From NCBI GenBank assembly GCA_964035015.1, contig OZ035997.1, positions 24,186,834 through 24,250,833 of the forward strand: 64,000 bases of DNA. The letters are read 5' to 3'. This DNA is from Corallium rubrum. Lineage: Eukaryota > Cnidaria > Anthozoa > Scleralcyonacea > Coralliidae. The notes beneath the pieces were generated by a model, which did no database searches, was not told the origin of the DNA, and worked only from the letters and a program-made list of their open reading frames with translations. This document shows, one piece after another, positions 32,901 to 42,500 of the stretch (position 1 is its first letter; the number at the start of each line of letters is the position of its first letter). The position numbers were made by a program, and so were the translations under genes.

Positions 32901-35900
32901 CGGACGGACGGACGGGCGGACGGACGGACGGACGGACGGACGGACGGATATGAGGGTAAAACGCGGATATGAGCTTTTTACCCTCATATCCGCGTTTTAC
33001 CCTCATATCCGCGTTTTACCCTCATATCCGCGTTTTACCCTCATATCCGCGTTTTACCCTCATATCCGCGTTTTACCCTCATATCCGCGTTTTACCCTCG
33101 AGGGTAAAACGCGGATATGAGGGTAAAACGCGGATATGAGGGTAAAAAGCTCATATCCGCGTTTTACCCTCATATCCGTCCGTCCGTCCGTCCGTCCGTC
33201 CGTCCGTCCGTCCGTCCGTCCGTCCGTATCCGCGTTTTAACCTCGAGGGTAAAACGCGGATATGAGGGTAAAACGCGGATATGAGGGTAAAACGCGGATA
33301 TGAGGGTAAAAAGCTCATATCCGCGTTTTACCCTCATATCCGTCCGTCCGTCCGTCCGTCCGTCCGTCCGTCCGTCCGTCCGTCCGTCCGTCCGTATCCG
33401 CGTTTTAACCTAACCCGAAACACAATGCCAATTACTAGTGTAGTGCGTCGTCACTCGTCAGGGGGAGTTTAACTAAAATAATATGTCAAGCGCAATTAGG
33501 TTTGATCCGCGGCCGCTGCGTACGCAAGAAAATCAGACAAGAAAGAAAATATCTCTAGCCTTTCACATTTTAGCAGATATATCTACCTGATTTTCTTACT
33601 CGATTGTCACACAATTTTACCTGATTTTTTCGCACTGTCTCAATTGGGGTAGCACCCCCCCCCCCCCCCCCCCACACACCCCCGCTCGCTACGTCCCTGG
33701 GTATACTTTATAAGTGTTATTTTCTGCCGGCTGAGGAACGAAAGAGGCAGAAAATGTTTTTCACACACACTGCTGGGGGACTGGTCTAGAGTGGGGGCAG
33801 GGGGGGAAAGGTCACTTTTTGTTTTGCCTCGCTTGGCCTGACCTTTGTTTTCTTCGAGCGTGATTTTATGCAAATTTTGGTGATATATATCGGCAATCTT
33901 GGATTATTTGTTCTTCAATTGCCGTGCCAAAGCAAGCTTCTCATCCAGAGCGTTCAAAATCGGGTTCTAGAGCGTTACGGCGCTTGGAACCGTACAATGA
34001 AAGTCCAGCAAGCGAAGACGATCGGGGACATGGCTCGCGCCATTCGAGCGGGAAGAAATCGCATCGGTCGACAAGTTCTCACAGTCGTTCGAGGACACAC
34101 AGTCGCTCTCGTTCGCCAGCAAGGCCGCCGCAGTGGGCTAAAGAACTGTTAAAAAATCAGCAGGAAAATGTGAAGGAGTTAAAGCGTCTGAAAAGCGAGA
34201 TCGAACGGGGTCGAGCGTCGAATACAAGTAAACCCAACGTACGCGTACCAGAGCCGGCTTTTCGTTATGTTGGCAACAAGACGCAATACGAGTTGAATAA
34301 CAGCGTGGTTGACAAGATTGAAACGGCGCTAGCGACGAACGACGACCAGGAAAGAACGGCGGCATTAAACGAAGGTAAGAGCTTACTTTCAGAACGGAAC
34401 AAACATATTTTATTAGCGGAAAAATTCGGCTGGGATACGGTTGAATGCTATACTGCTGAACCTCTTGCCACCGATGCGGACGACGAAAAACGTATTAGAA
34501 AGGCGGTGAAGGAGAGCAAGCGCCTACGGGACGAGAAGAAAAAGAAATCAATGCCTTCAAATAAATCTAGGAGGCCGATTTCGTGGTCTGGCGGTTCATC
34601 CGAGCAGAAAGGTGTTGTCGATAGAGCCTCGTTTCCATCCTCACGAGGATTTCCGGCGGGAAAGTCCAGCATGACACGTAATTCGAGCGCTGTTTGTTTT
34701 CGTTGCCTCAGACCCGGCCACTTTGCCCGTGATTGCAGGGCAGCAAACACTCGAACAGTCACATTTAATGGAGCCCAGCCCAGTGGAGTCTCTTCACAGC
34801 CTGCCTCTCAGTGAGTGGGAGAAAGATAACTTTGTAAATATGAATAATACAGATACTGATATTGATGTTGAGGGTTCAAATGTTGTTTCGTTGGTTAATG
34901 TTGAAAACTTAGAGATTAACTCGTGTACAAAAGTTAAGGGACGACTACGGGAAAATATTTCATTCTGGGAGCACATTGGGGCTAACAGATGGGTGCTAGA
35001 GATTATTCGGGAAGGGTACTATCTACCGTTTATTGACATGCCTGAGAGAGTAGTATTGGCCAACCACAAGAGTGCTTTCGGGGCATCTGGTTTCGTATCA
35101 AGGAAAATCGAGAAACTTCTTTTATCGGGAGCTTTAGTTGAAGTAAAAGCACATGAGCTAACTGTTTGTAGCCCTTTGGGTGTAGTTTTTAATAACACTA
35201 AGAAGCCGAGGCTGATTCTGGACCTACGGTATGTGAACAAGCACTTACGGTCTTGCAAATTTCAATATGAGGACATTAGAACAGCTGCCAGTTTATTCAA
35301 AAAGGGGGATTGGTTTTTCAAATTTGACTATGTGAGTGGATATCATCATGTAGAGATTTTTCCAGAACATACCCAGTTTCTTGGTTGCTCATGGGACGTT
35401 AATGGTATCCAAAAATTCTATAAATTCACAGTCCTCCCATTTGGTCTGTCTACCGGCCCATATGTATTTTCTAGAATACAAAGAGCTTTAGTGAAGCACT
35501 GGAGGGAGAAGGGGTTCAGAATGTTTACTTACCTGGACGATGGTGCTGGAGCGGAGTCTAGCTTAGAGGAAGCACAGGAAACATCAGCTTTGGTGCAGCA
35601 GGACATTGCACAAAGTGGGTTTGTAGCTCATAAAGATAAGTGCCAATGGGAGCCCAGTCAGTCAGGAGAACTGCTTGGTTTTGTAATGGATTTACAGTCA
35701 GGTACATTTCGTGTTCCCCCAAGAAGAGTGCAATCCCTTGAAGCAGTACTCCAGGAAGTTGTCTCAAGAGGCTTCATTGCATCGGCTCGATGCCTTTCTC
35801 GGCTTACTGGTCTGTTAGTGTCAATGGGACTTGCGCTTGGCCCAGTGGTACGCCTCCGGACCAGAGGTCTATATCGGGAGATCCTTCAAGCCCCATCTTG

Positions 35901-38900
35901 GGATAATGTGTTTTTGCTTTCGGATGAAGCACAGAGGGAGGTGCAATTCTGGATTGAGAATTTCAGCAATAGTGGATATCCTATATGGTCCCCCAGTCCG
36001 AGAATCGAGGTTATGACTTACTCGGATGCCAGTGATACAGGTTGGGGTGGTTATGCAGTTCAGGTTGGTGATCAATCTGCTACTGGTGGTTGGTCGGAGG
36101 CTGACGGACAAAAGAGTTCAACATGTCAACATGGAGGGAGATAAGAGCTACTAGGCTAGTATTGGAGTCACTTGTACGCAGTCTTCAAGGAAAGGAAGTG
36201 CTTCACAGGACGGACAACATGAACACGGTGCGGATCCTGTCAGTAGGAAGCCGGAGGTGTGATCTACACCAGGAGGCGGTGGAGATTTACAAGTTTTGCC
36301 AGGCAAATAACATACGGTTATCGGTTGAGTGGGTGAGTAGGAATGATAATGAACAAGCGGATGCCTTATCAAGAACGGAGGATGCAAATGATTATAGTTT
36401 GGACCCCTTAGTGTTTACACGATTGGACAAGCGCTGGGGTCCTCACACAATTGATCGGTTTGCAAGCGTACAGACCAAGTTACTACCACGGTTCTGCAGT
36501 CGTTTCCTTAACCCCGGTTGTGAGGCGGTGGATGCCTTCACTATTTCTTGGGAGGGTGATAATAATTGGATTTTCCCCCCACCTTACCTGATCCCACGAG
36601 TGTTGCAACACATGGCAGAAGGAAAAGAATTTGGAACACTAATAGTACCAGAATGGCAGTCAGCTCCATGGTGGCCATTATTAGTTACGAGACAAGGATT
36701 ATGGCAAACCTTTGTCAAGGACTGTTGCAAACTGCAACAGTACGAGGGTATTCTGGTGCCTGGTTCAGCGGCAAGTAGCCAATTCGCTTCTGGTATACCT
36801 GCGTACTCCATCGTGGCTTTGAGGGTCAGCTTTGTGAGATGCATAGCATCGGTGAGTATTTGTCAAAGGACAAAAGAGCCTGTTAGGGGCAAAAAGCCTG
36901 TAAGGGGCAAACAGCCTGCAAGGGGCAAGAAGCCTGTTAGGGGCAAGAGGCCTGTAAGGGGCAAACAGCCTGTAAGGGGCAAACAGCCTGTAAGGGGCAA
37001 AAAGCCTGTTAGGGGCAATAAGCCTGTTAGGGGCAATAAGCCTGTTAGGGGCAAAAAGCCTGTAAGGGGCAAACAGCCTGTAAGGGGCAAAAGCCTGTTA
37101 GGGGCAAGAAGCCTGTTAGGGGTAAGAGGCCCGTTAGGGGCAAGAAGCCCGTTAGGGGCAAAGGGCCCAGTAGGGGCAAAGAGCCCATTAGGGGCAAAGA
37201 GCCTGTAGGGGCAGGGAGCCTGTAGGGGCTAAGAGCCTGTTAAGGGCAGTTACAGTCTAGATACGGACAGGTTATGCCGTTGTGTAACTGGTTGTGTTTT
37301 TCAGTTGCAGTGGTGCAAGTAGTGGCAGAGGATGTGGTTTTACCAGCAAGTCTTCAACCCACACGTTTTGAAGATCCAGATTTAGCCCATTTGGCCCACA
37401 TGTTACCTGGTATTTTGGTGCAAGACAGGGCAGAAAAAACGGTGAACACTTATATTAGTGCATATCGTAGATGGAAGCAGTGGGCCACGCAACATGGGGT
37501 AGTGGCCTTACCAGCAGACCCAGTACCATTTGCTTTGTATCTAGTCTATCTGATCCAGCAAGTCAGATCAGTGGCCTCAATTAACTCAATAGTGTATGGT
37601 GTTAGCTGGGTACACAAGAAAGGTGGTTTCCCGGAACCTTCACAGCAACCCTTGGTGAAGCAGATTATGGAGGCAGCAAGGGTATCCTGGCGAAAGCAGC
37701 AACGCGAAAGACTCCCTTCGATACGGACTTGGTACGGAGATTGGTGCAACGATTACAGCAAGGTAACCTGGCGGAGCTGCAGTTGGCAACATTGATTTCG
37801 TTGGGGTTTTTTGGTTTTCTTCGATGGGACGACCTAAGTAATCTGACATGTGACAGTGTCCATTTTGAAGGGTCACATATTGCTTTGTTTTTGGAGAAAC
37901 GAAAAAATGACCAGTTCAGAGAGGGTTCGTGGGTATTCATTTCCAGCTCAGATGGACAGCCGTGCCCAGTAGCAGTAGTGAGGAAATTTGTGGAACAAGG
38001 TCGCCACAAGACAGGATCCAAGTTATTTCGACGAGTCCAGCATACAAAGAACAGTTGGATACTGAAAGAGCAAGGAATGTCCTATAGTCGTGCCAACCAA
38101 CTGCTCAAGGTGGAGTTAAAGAAGGAGGGATTGGACGACAGGTGTTATAGCATACATAGCTTACGTTCGGGGGGAGCTTCAGCAGCAGCGGCGTTGGGGG
38201 TGCCGGACCGGTTAATTCAACGACAGGGTGGATGGAGGAGTGCAACAGCTAAGAACAATTACCTCAATGAAACTCTGGACTCATTGTTATTAGTAACAAA
38301 ATCTATTCAAAATTAAGAACACTTATATAAGGTTGTACACTACTGAACTTTGAGGGAGCTAGTACACTCTATGTGTTTTGCTTTGCGGGTGAAGCATCCC
38401 ACACGGCAGTGTGTGTGAAGTGTTATTTTCTGCCGGCTGAGGAACGAAAGAGGCAGAAAATGTTTTTCACACACACTGCTGGGGGACTGGTCTAGAGTGG
38501 GGGCAGGGGGGGAAAGGTCACTTTTTGTTTTGCCTCGCTTGGCCTGACCTTTTCCCACCCACCCACCCTTGGTCAGCCACAGCCAGGAATAATGAGGTTA
38601 TTGAATTTTATAAGTTTTGGGTTCCAGTTCTGGTAAAGTAGTTGGTTCATGATATTTAGACTGGGACATCTTGTAAATAGTTTGAGAGTTTAAGTTTATT
38701 AAAGGTCAGGGTTGCGGGTGAAGCATCCCACACGGCAGTGTGTGTGAAATCCCAGAAGACATTTGACTCACAGACATATGTTAACTAGCATATATATTAA
38801 GCTGATGAAAACACAACAGATTTATATTACAAAGACCGATTTTAATTATAAATGATTTAAATTCAAATTGTACACAAGTGACGTACAAATCAAAGATCAA

Positions 38901-39079
38901 TCACTCAAAACTGACGTTTTGAATAAAATCAATAACATACCTTGAGGAGTCACCAGATGACTGAAGTATTCTGATAATAGTTTCTTTACACCTCCAAAAT
39001 ATGTAGAGTACACACCAGAAGTGAAGCCACTTGTAGTTTGGTTCGTAGATGATGTTTCATTACCATCACTCGCAGCCAT
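19273..39079 (-). CDS. DHRSX: DHRSX-like short-chain dehydrogenase/reductase
   Basis: Eight exons (minus strand, 5' to 3'): 38941-39079, 25344-25451, 22620-22688, 22419-22520, 21903-22017, 21098-21190, 20214-20421 and 19273-19452. All have GT-AG borders and the phases add up to 1,014 nt, 337 residues (human DHRSX 330). The Rossmann motif TGSNKGIG is at 59-66, ACRS near 83, INNA at 137-140, a catalytic Ser in VNVSS near 193, and YQQSK with Tyr218 and Lys222. [15 protein letters not shown] and the C-terminal [10 protein letters not shown] closely follow human DHRSX, which is reported to act in dolichol synthesis as polyprenol dehydrogenase and dolichal reductase. The start is the first ATG of exon 1. 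Intron 1 (13.5 kb) is about 90% transposon. A generic RDH/WWOX-type SDR is less likely. Confidence 0.92.
19570..20010 (-). repeat. 5S rRNA-derived SINE
   Basis: On the minus strand 19852-19970 resembles the 3' two-thirds of 5S rRNA: GGTTAGTACTTGGATGGGTG, then ACCGTCTGGGAATA, with AGTTAAGCCCGG before it, i.e. the internal pol III promoter region. It is followed by the non-5S body shared with 10636-10830. 5S-headed SINEs (SINE3-like) are known from fishes and invertebrates. It lies in the DHRSX intron between exons 7 and 8. Confidence 0.75.
20725..20863. repeat. 139-bp palindromic MITE
   Basis: Inverted ends GGCGGTTTTCCACTAGGCGA around a short core with TCGACC/GAGACAAAAGAAAATGTCG. It lies in the DHRSX intron between exons 6 and 7. 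The target duplication is unclear. Confidence 0.8.
23334..23757. repeat. Degenerate TIR element with AGTGATGGATT ends
   Basis: AGTGATGGATT at the left and AATCCATCACT at the right enclose a G-rich 420-bp segment (GCAGAGCGAGCGAAGTGAGA) and poly-C. The same CTATAAATCCATCACTG end recurs at about 23927-23942. The termini resemble hAT-type MITEs. Confidence 0.55.
23759..24100. repeat. Direct duplication of ~150 bp
   Basis: Two near-identical segments (about 23762-23909 and 23950-24096) sharing ACTTGTCATTACTTGATTTT through ATGGACATAATCCATAT, separated by poly-C and the SINE/MITE-like end CTATAAATCCATCACTG. Confidence 0.85.
24338..24430 (+). repeat. CCAA-rich low-complexity tract
   Basis: Runs of CCAACCAACCATCCAACCAC. 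The open frame across it is an artefact. Confidence 0.8.
26867..26954. repeat. (TA)n microsatellite
   Basis: About 80 bp of nearly pure TA dinucleotide, just beyond the 3' end of the hAT transposase gene. Confidence 0.95.
26980..29960 (-). pseudogene. hAT transposase (ZMYM/TTF-finger type), frameshifted
   Basis: Three minus-strand frames (about 29899-29438, 29441-28500, 28560-26980) together make one hAT transposase. Order: an acidic Glu/Ser-rich N-terminus; a coiled-coil-like segment; a TTF/ZMYM-type finger (YCFVCSVF and [11 protein letters not shown]); the catalytic core beginning SVMADTTP and continuing [17 protein letters not shown]; and a C-terminal dimerisation region with [17 protein letters not shown]. 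Two frame breaks are visible. One is in TGGTGTGGTGTGGTG near 28510, where one of three 5-bp units looks extra. The other is at 29440-29500, where the two frames overlap by about 60 nt. It probably also used the zinc-finger exon at 32205-32399, spliced over an intron. Relatives act in the nucleus to cut and paste their own element. Confidence 0.85.
30503..30946 (+). pseudogene. RecQ-like DEAH helicase, captured N-terminal fragment
   Basis: An open frame of 147 codons starting [14 protein letters not shown]. It contains the RecQ Q-motif/motif I region ([20 protein letters not shown] followed by GFGKS) and motif Ia-like [15 protein letters not shown], and then a truncated helicase core ending near [11 protein letters not shown]. 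After about 30890 the frame runs into antisense sequence of the neighbouring zinc-finger fragment and stops. It lacks motifs II-VI, so it cannot be a working helicase. Its clean open frame suggests recent capture or selection. Confidence 0.7.
30784..31395 (-). pseudogene. C4 zinc-finger (ZAD-like) protein fragment, captured
   Basis: An open frame of 203 codons on the minus strand with a FCRLCKCPL ... [13 protein letters not shown] pattern, i.e. two Cys pairs about 60 residues apart as in ZAD-type zinc-binding domains. A basic tail follows. Its last ~35 codons are antisense to the RecQ fragment, showing an artificial junction near 30890. Probably the first exon of a host zinc-finger gene picked up by the element. 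The family assignment is tentative. Confidence 0.55.
32205..32399 (-). CDS. Probable first exon of the hAT transposase (BED/C2H2-like finger)
   Basis: 65 codons from ATG ([10 protein letters not shown]) to a splice donor AAG|GTTAGT. It holds a finger of the form CLRC-x12-HH-x4-H and basic residues, typical of the N-terminal DNA-binding finger of hAT transposases. It lies within the hAT element's ends and on the transposase strand, separated from the body by an intron into which the Pack-type element inserted. The joining acceptor is uncertain because the downstream frame is damaged. Confidence 0.6.
32666..33416. repeat. Palindromic satellite: (GGAC)n plus 19-bp units
   Basis: Starts GGTTAAAACGCGGAT and ends with the reverse complement ATCCGCGTTTTAACC. 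Inside are four (GGAC)n/(GTCC)n runs and blocks of a ~19-bp unit TACCCTCATATCCGCGTTT in both orientations, with local axes near 32795, 32885, 32965, 33100, 33150 and 33310. No gene; open frames here are artefacts. It should form cruciforms. Confidence 0.92.
33714..33846 (+). repeat. A1 split direct repeat of the Ngaro-like element
   Basis: 133 bp beginning GTGTTATTTTCTGCCGGCTG, repeated almost exactly as A2 at 38420-38553. Confidence 0.9.
33924..34814 (+). CDS. Gag-like protein of the Ngaro/DIRS element
   Basis: 296 codons, very rich in Ser/Arg/Lys early on ([17 protein letters not shown]). A helical middle follows, then one CCHC zinc knuckle [14 protein letters not shown] near residue 255. 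It packages element RNA in related retroelements. It overlaps the start of the RT frame by about 90 nt in another phase, which suggests translational frameshifting or reinitiation. The frame is intact. Confidence 0.8.
   Translation: MPKQASHPERSKSGSRALRRLEPYNESPASEDDRGHGSRHSSGKKSHRSTSSHSRSRTHSRSRSPARPPQWAKELLKNQQENVKELKRLKSEIERGRASNTSKPNVRVPEPAFRYVGNKTQYELNNSVVDKIETALATNDDQERTAALNEGKSLLSERNKHILLAEKFGWDTVECYTAEPLATDADDEKRIRKAVKESKRLRDEKKKKSMPSNKSRRPISWSGGSSEQKGVVDRASFPSSRGFPAGKSSMTRNSSAVCFRCLRPGHFARDCRAANTRTVTFNGAQPSGVSSQPASQ
34723..36144 (+). pseudogene. Reverse transcriptase of the Ngaro/DIRS element
   Basis: RT motifs are in order: [44 protein letters not shown], the catalytic YLDD near residue 270, and ELLGFVMD. 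It then enters RNase H with [15 protein letters not shown]. The frame breaks at about 36118-36135, where CAACATGT is repeated as CAACATGG, an apparent 8-bp tandem duplication. The RNase H continuation is in the next frame from about 36123. Confidence 0.85.
36123..37208 (+). pseudogene. RNase H and methyltransferase-like region of the Ngaro/DIRS element
   Basis: Continues RNase H ([15 protein letters not shown], then HRTDNMNTV and [15 protein letters not shown] with the catalytic Asp residues). Next comes a region with [28 protein letters not shown] and [15 protein letters not shown], which resembles the Dam-like methyltransferase domain of DIRS elements. The last ~115 codons are the KPVRGK repeat. 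Out of frame with RT because of the upstream 8-bp duplication. Confidence 0.8.
36876..37250 (+). repeat. 18-bp minisatellite inside the retrotransposon pol region
   Basis: About 20 copies of CCTGTAAGGGGCAAAAAG with variants, in phase, encoding tandem [12 protein letters not shown]. It lies between the methyltransferase-like and recombinase domains. The 3' copies decay and lose phase. Confidence 0.92.
37274..38316 (+). pseudogene. Tyrosine recombinase of the Ngaro/DIRS element
   Basis: Two overlapping frames, 37274-37795 and 37729-38316. The first has the SAM-like core-binding domain ([19 protein letters not shown]). The second has the catalytic domain: Arg in [15 protein letters not shown] (the HxxR pair), GGWRS and the nucleophile region NNYLN. 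The frame changes near 37705-37725, consistent with a 1-nt indel. It would recombine the circular cDNA into the genome. Confidence 0.85.
38384..38748 (+). repeat. B1-A2-B2 terminal repeats of the Ngaro-like element
   Basis: B1 (38384-38419) and B2 (38713-38748) are the same 36 bp, starting TGCGGGTGAAGCATCCCACA. A2 (38420-38553) abuts B1 exactly. 160 bp of unique 3' sequence lies between A2 and B2. Confidence 0.9.
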
Positions 39080-39090
39080 CACTGAATCGG

Positions 39091-39359
39091 AAGAGGTTAG
39101 ATGGGATGACTCTCTGGGACCTTTTCCGAAGATGTAGCCTTACGAAGCATGGATTTTAACGAAAACCTATCCCAATACCCCCCTAACCCTAACCCCCTAA
39201 CCCTAATCTCAAAAGTGTGGAAAGTGCCCGGCCTTAATATAGTCGCCAATTTGTGGTCCACAACTGTTTCCAAAGATTGTGGGATGCGCAGTAAAGTTCA
39301 ATACGTCACTTGGCGCAGCCTTCCAAAAAGGTCCCAGAGAGTCATCCCATCTAACTTCT
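39091..39359. repeat. Foldback repeat with CCCTAA units just upstream of DHRSX
   Basis: About 35-bp inverted arms (GGTTAGATGGGATGACTCTC and its reverse complement) at 39091-39130 and 39320-39359. Between them are several telomere-like CCCTAA units (39181-39210). It starts only 12 bp 5' of the DHRSX ATG, so it forms the 5' UTR or core promoter region. Confidence 0.8.
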
Positions 39360-39543
39360 ACCCACTGAATCACTCTCGAGTCACGAGCCCACGAGCACAA
39401 CAAATACTTCAGCGTTGTCATGTGTGAGCGGGTAGGTACTTCATGTTAGGGTACATATAGTGGTTATATATATATTTAATAGTATACGCTTATGACATAT
39501 AGTGGTACTTACATTATGACATATAGTGGTACTTACATTATAG

Positions 39544-42500
39544 TTGTTACAACTTATACTTTATTCTTTCCATGCTTTATATACTTTACCTGCTTTATAT
39601 GCTTTACCTGCTTTATATGCTTTATATGCTTTATATGCTTTACCTGCTTTATATGCTTTATATGCTTTATATGCTTTATATGCTTTACCTGCTATATATG
39701 CTTTACCTGCTTTATATGCTTTACATGCTTTATATGCTTTATATGCTTTACCTGCTTTACGTGCTTTATATGCTTTATATGCTTTAATTGCTTTATATGC
39801 TTTACCTGCTTTATATGATTTATATGCTTTACCTGCTTTATATGCTTTATACGCTTTACCTGCTTTATATGCTTTACCTGATTTATATGCTTTATATGCT
39901 TTACCTGCTTTATATGCTTTACCTGCTTTATATGCTTTATATGCTTTACCTGCTTTATATGCTTTACCTGCTTTATATGCTTTACCTGCTTTATATGCTT
40001 TATATGCTTTATATGCTTTACCTGCTATATATGCTTTACCTGCTTTATATGCTTTACATGCTTTATATGCTTTATATGCTTTACCTGCTTTACGTGCTTT
40101 ATATGCTTTATATGCTTTAATTGCTTTATATGCTTTACCTGCTTTATATGATTTATATGCTTTACCTGCTTTATATGCTTTATACGCTTTACCTGCTTTA
40201 TATGCTTTACCTGATTTATATGCTTTATATGCTTTACCTGCTTTATATGCTTTACCTGCTTTATATGCTTTATATGCTTTACCTGCTTTATATGCTTTAC
40301 CTGCTTTATATGCTTTACCTGCTTTATATGCTTTACCTGCTTTATATGCTTTACCTGCTTTATATGCTTTACCTGCTTTATATGCTTTACCTGCTTTATA
40401 TGCTTTATATGCTTTACCTGCTTTATATGCTTTATATGCTTTATATGCTTTACCTACTTTATATGCTTTATATGCTTTATATGCTTTATATGCTTTATAT
40501 GCTTTATATGCTTTATATGCTTTACGTGCTTTATATGCTTTACGTGCTTTATATGCTTTATATGCTTTACCTGCTTTATATGCTTTATATGCTTTACCTG
40601 CTTTATATGCTTTACCTGCTTTATATGCTTTATATGCTTTACCTGATTTATATGCTTTATATGCTTTACCTGCTTTATATGCTTTACCTGCTTTATATGC
40701 TATACCTGCTTTATATGCTTTACCTGCTTTATATGCTTTACCTGCTTTATATGCTTTATATGCTTTACCTGCTTTATATGCTTTACCTGCTTTATATGCT
40801 TTATATGCTTTACCTGCTTTACCTGCTTTATATGCTTTATATGCTTTATATGCTTTATATGCTTTATATGCTTTATCTGCTTTACCTGCTTTATATGCTT
40901 TACCTGCTTTACCTGCTTTATATGCTTTATATGCTTTACCTGCTTTATATGCTTTATATGCTTTACCTGCTTTATATGCTTTACCTGCTTTATATGCTTT
41001 ATATGATTTACTTGCTTTATCTGCTTTACCTGCTTTATATGCTTTACCTGCTTTACCTGCTTTATATGCTTTACCTGCTTTATATGCTTTATATGATTTA
41101 CTTGCTTTATCTGCTTTACCTGCTTTATATGCTTTACCTGCTTTACCTGCTTTATATGCTTTATATGCTTTACCTGCTTTGTATGCTTTATATGCTTTAC
41201 CTGCTTTATATGCTTTACCTGCTTTATATGCTTTACCTGCTTTATATGCTTTACCTGCTTTATATGCTTTATCTGCTTTACCTGCTTTATATGCTTTACC
41301 TGCTTTATCTGCTTTACCTGCTTTATATGCTTTACCTGCTTTATAGGCTTTATATGCTTTATATGCTTTATATGCTTTATATGCTTTACCTGCTTTATAT
41401 GCTTTACTTGCTTTATATGCTTTACCTGCTTTATATGCTTTATATGCTTTACCTGCTTTACCTGCTTTACCTGCTTTATATGCTTTACCTGCTTTATATG
41501 CTTTACCTGCTTTATATGCTTTACCTGCTTTATATGCTTTATATGCTTTACCTGCTTTATATGCTTTATATGCTTTATATGCTTTATATGCTTTACCTGC
41601 TTTATATGCTTTATATGCTTTATATGCTTTATATGCTTTACCTGCTTTACCTGCTTTATATGCTTTATATGCTTTATATGCTTTATCTGCTTTACCTGCT
41701 TTATATGATTTACCTGCTTTACCTGCTTTATATGCTTTATCTGCTTTACCTGCTTTATATGCTTTACCTGCTTTATCTGCTTTACCTGCTTTATATGCTT
41801 TACCTGCTTTATATGCTTTATATGCTTTATATGCTTAATATGCTTTATATGCTTTACCTGCTTTATATGCTTTACCTGCTTTTTATATGCTTTACCTGCT
41901 TTATATGCTTTATCTGCTTTACCTGCTTTATATGCTTTATATGCTTTACCTGCTTTACCTGCTTTATATGCTTTATATGCTTTATATGCTTTACCTGCTT
42001 TATATGCTTTACCTGCTTTATATGCTTTACCTGCTTTATATGCTTTATATGCTTTACCTGCTTTATATGCTTTATATGCTTTATATGCTTTATATGCTTT
42101 ATATGCTTTACCTGCTTTATATGCTTTATATGCTTTATATGCTTTATATGCTTTATATGCTTTACCTGCTTTATATGCTTTACGTGCTTTATATGCTTTA
42201 TGTGCTTTACCTGCTTTACCTGCTTTATATGCTTTATATGCTTTACCTGCTTTATATGCTTTACTTGCTTTATATGCTTTACCTGCTTTATATGCTTTAT
42301 ATGCTTTACCTGCTTTACCTGCTTTACCTGCTTTATATGCTTTATATGCTTTATATGCTTTACCTGCTTTATATGCTTTACCTGCTTTATATGCTTTACC
42401 TGCTTTATATGCTTTATATGCTTTACCTGCTTTATATGCTTTATATGCTTTATATGCTTTATATGCTTTACCTGCTTTATATGCTTTATATGCTTTATAT

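Larger units (their letters stand above)
26531..33699 (-). mobile_element. hAT DNA transposon (7.2 kb) with perfect 8-bp TSD
   Basis: The left end CAGGGACGTAGCGA and right end TCGCTACGTCCCTG are inverted repeats, flanked by identical 8-bp direct repeats GGTATACT at 26523-26530 and 33700-33707. Between them are a minus-strand hAT transposase, a zinc-finger exon at 32205-32399, a nested gene-capturing element (30075-32011) and a palindromic satellite (32666-33416). The element lies in DHRSX intron 1 in the same orientation as the host gene. The transposase has frameshifts, so this copy looks dead. Confidence 0.9.
33714..38748 (+). mobile_element. Ngaro/DIRS-type tyrosine-recombinase retrotransposon
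   Basis: Encodes gag, reverse transcriptase, RNase H, a DIRS methyltransferase-like region and a tyrosine recombinase instead of an integrase. The ends are split direct repeats: A1 33714-33846 ... B1 38384-38419, A2 38420-38553 ... B2 38713-38748. This A1-body-B1A2-B2 layout is the Ngaro/PAT arrangement, in which the B1-A2 junction templates a circular intermediate. It inserted 6 bp beyond the hAT element's target duplication, in DHRSX intron 1 but antisense to the gene. Frameshifts in the pol genes make this copy defective. Confidence 0.9.
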
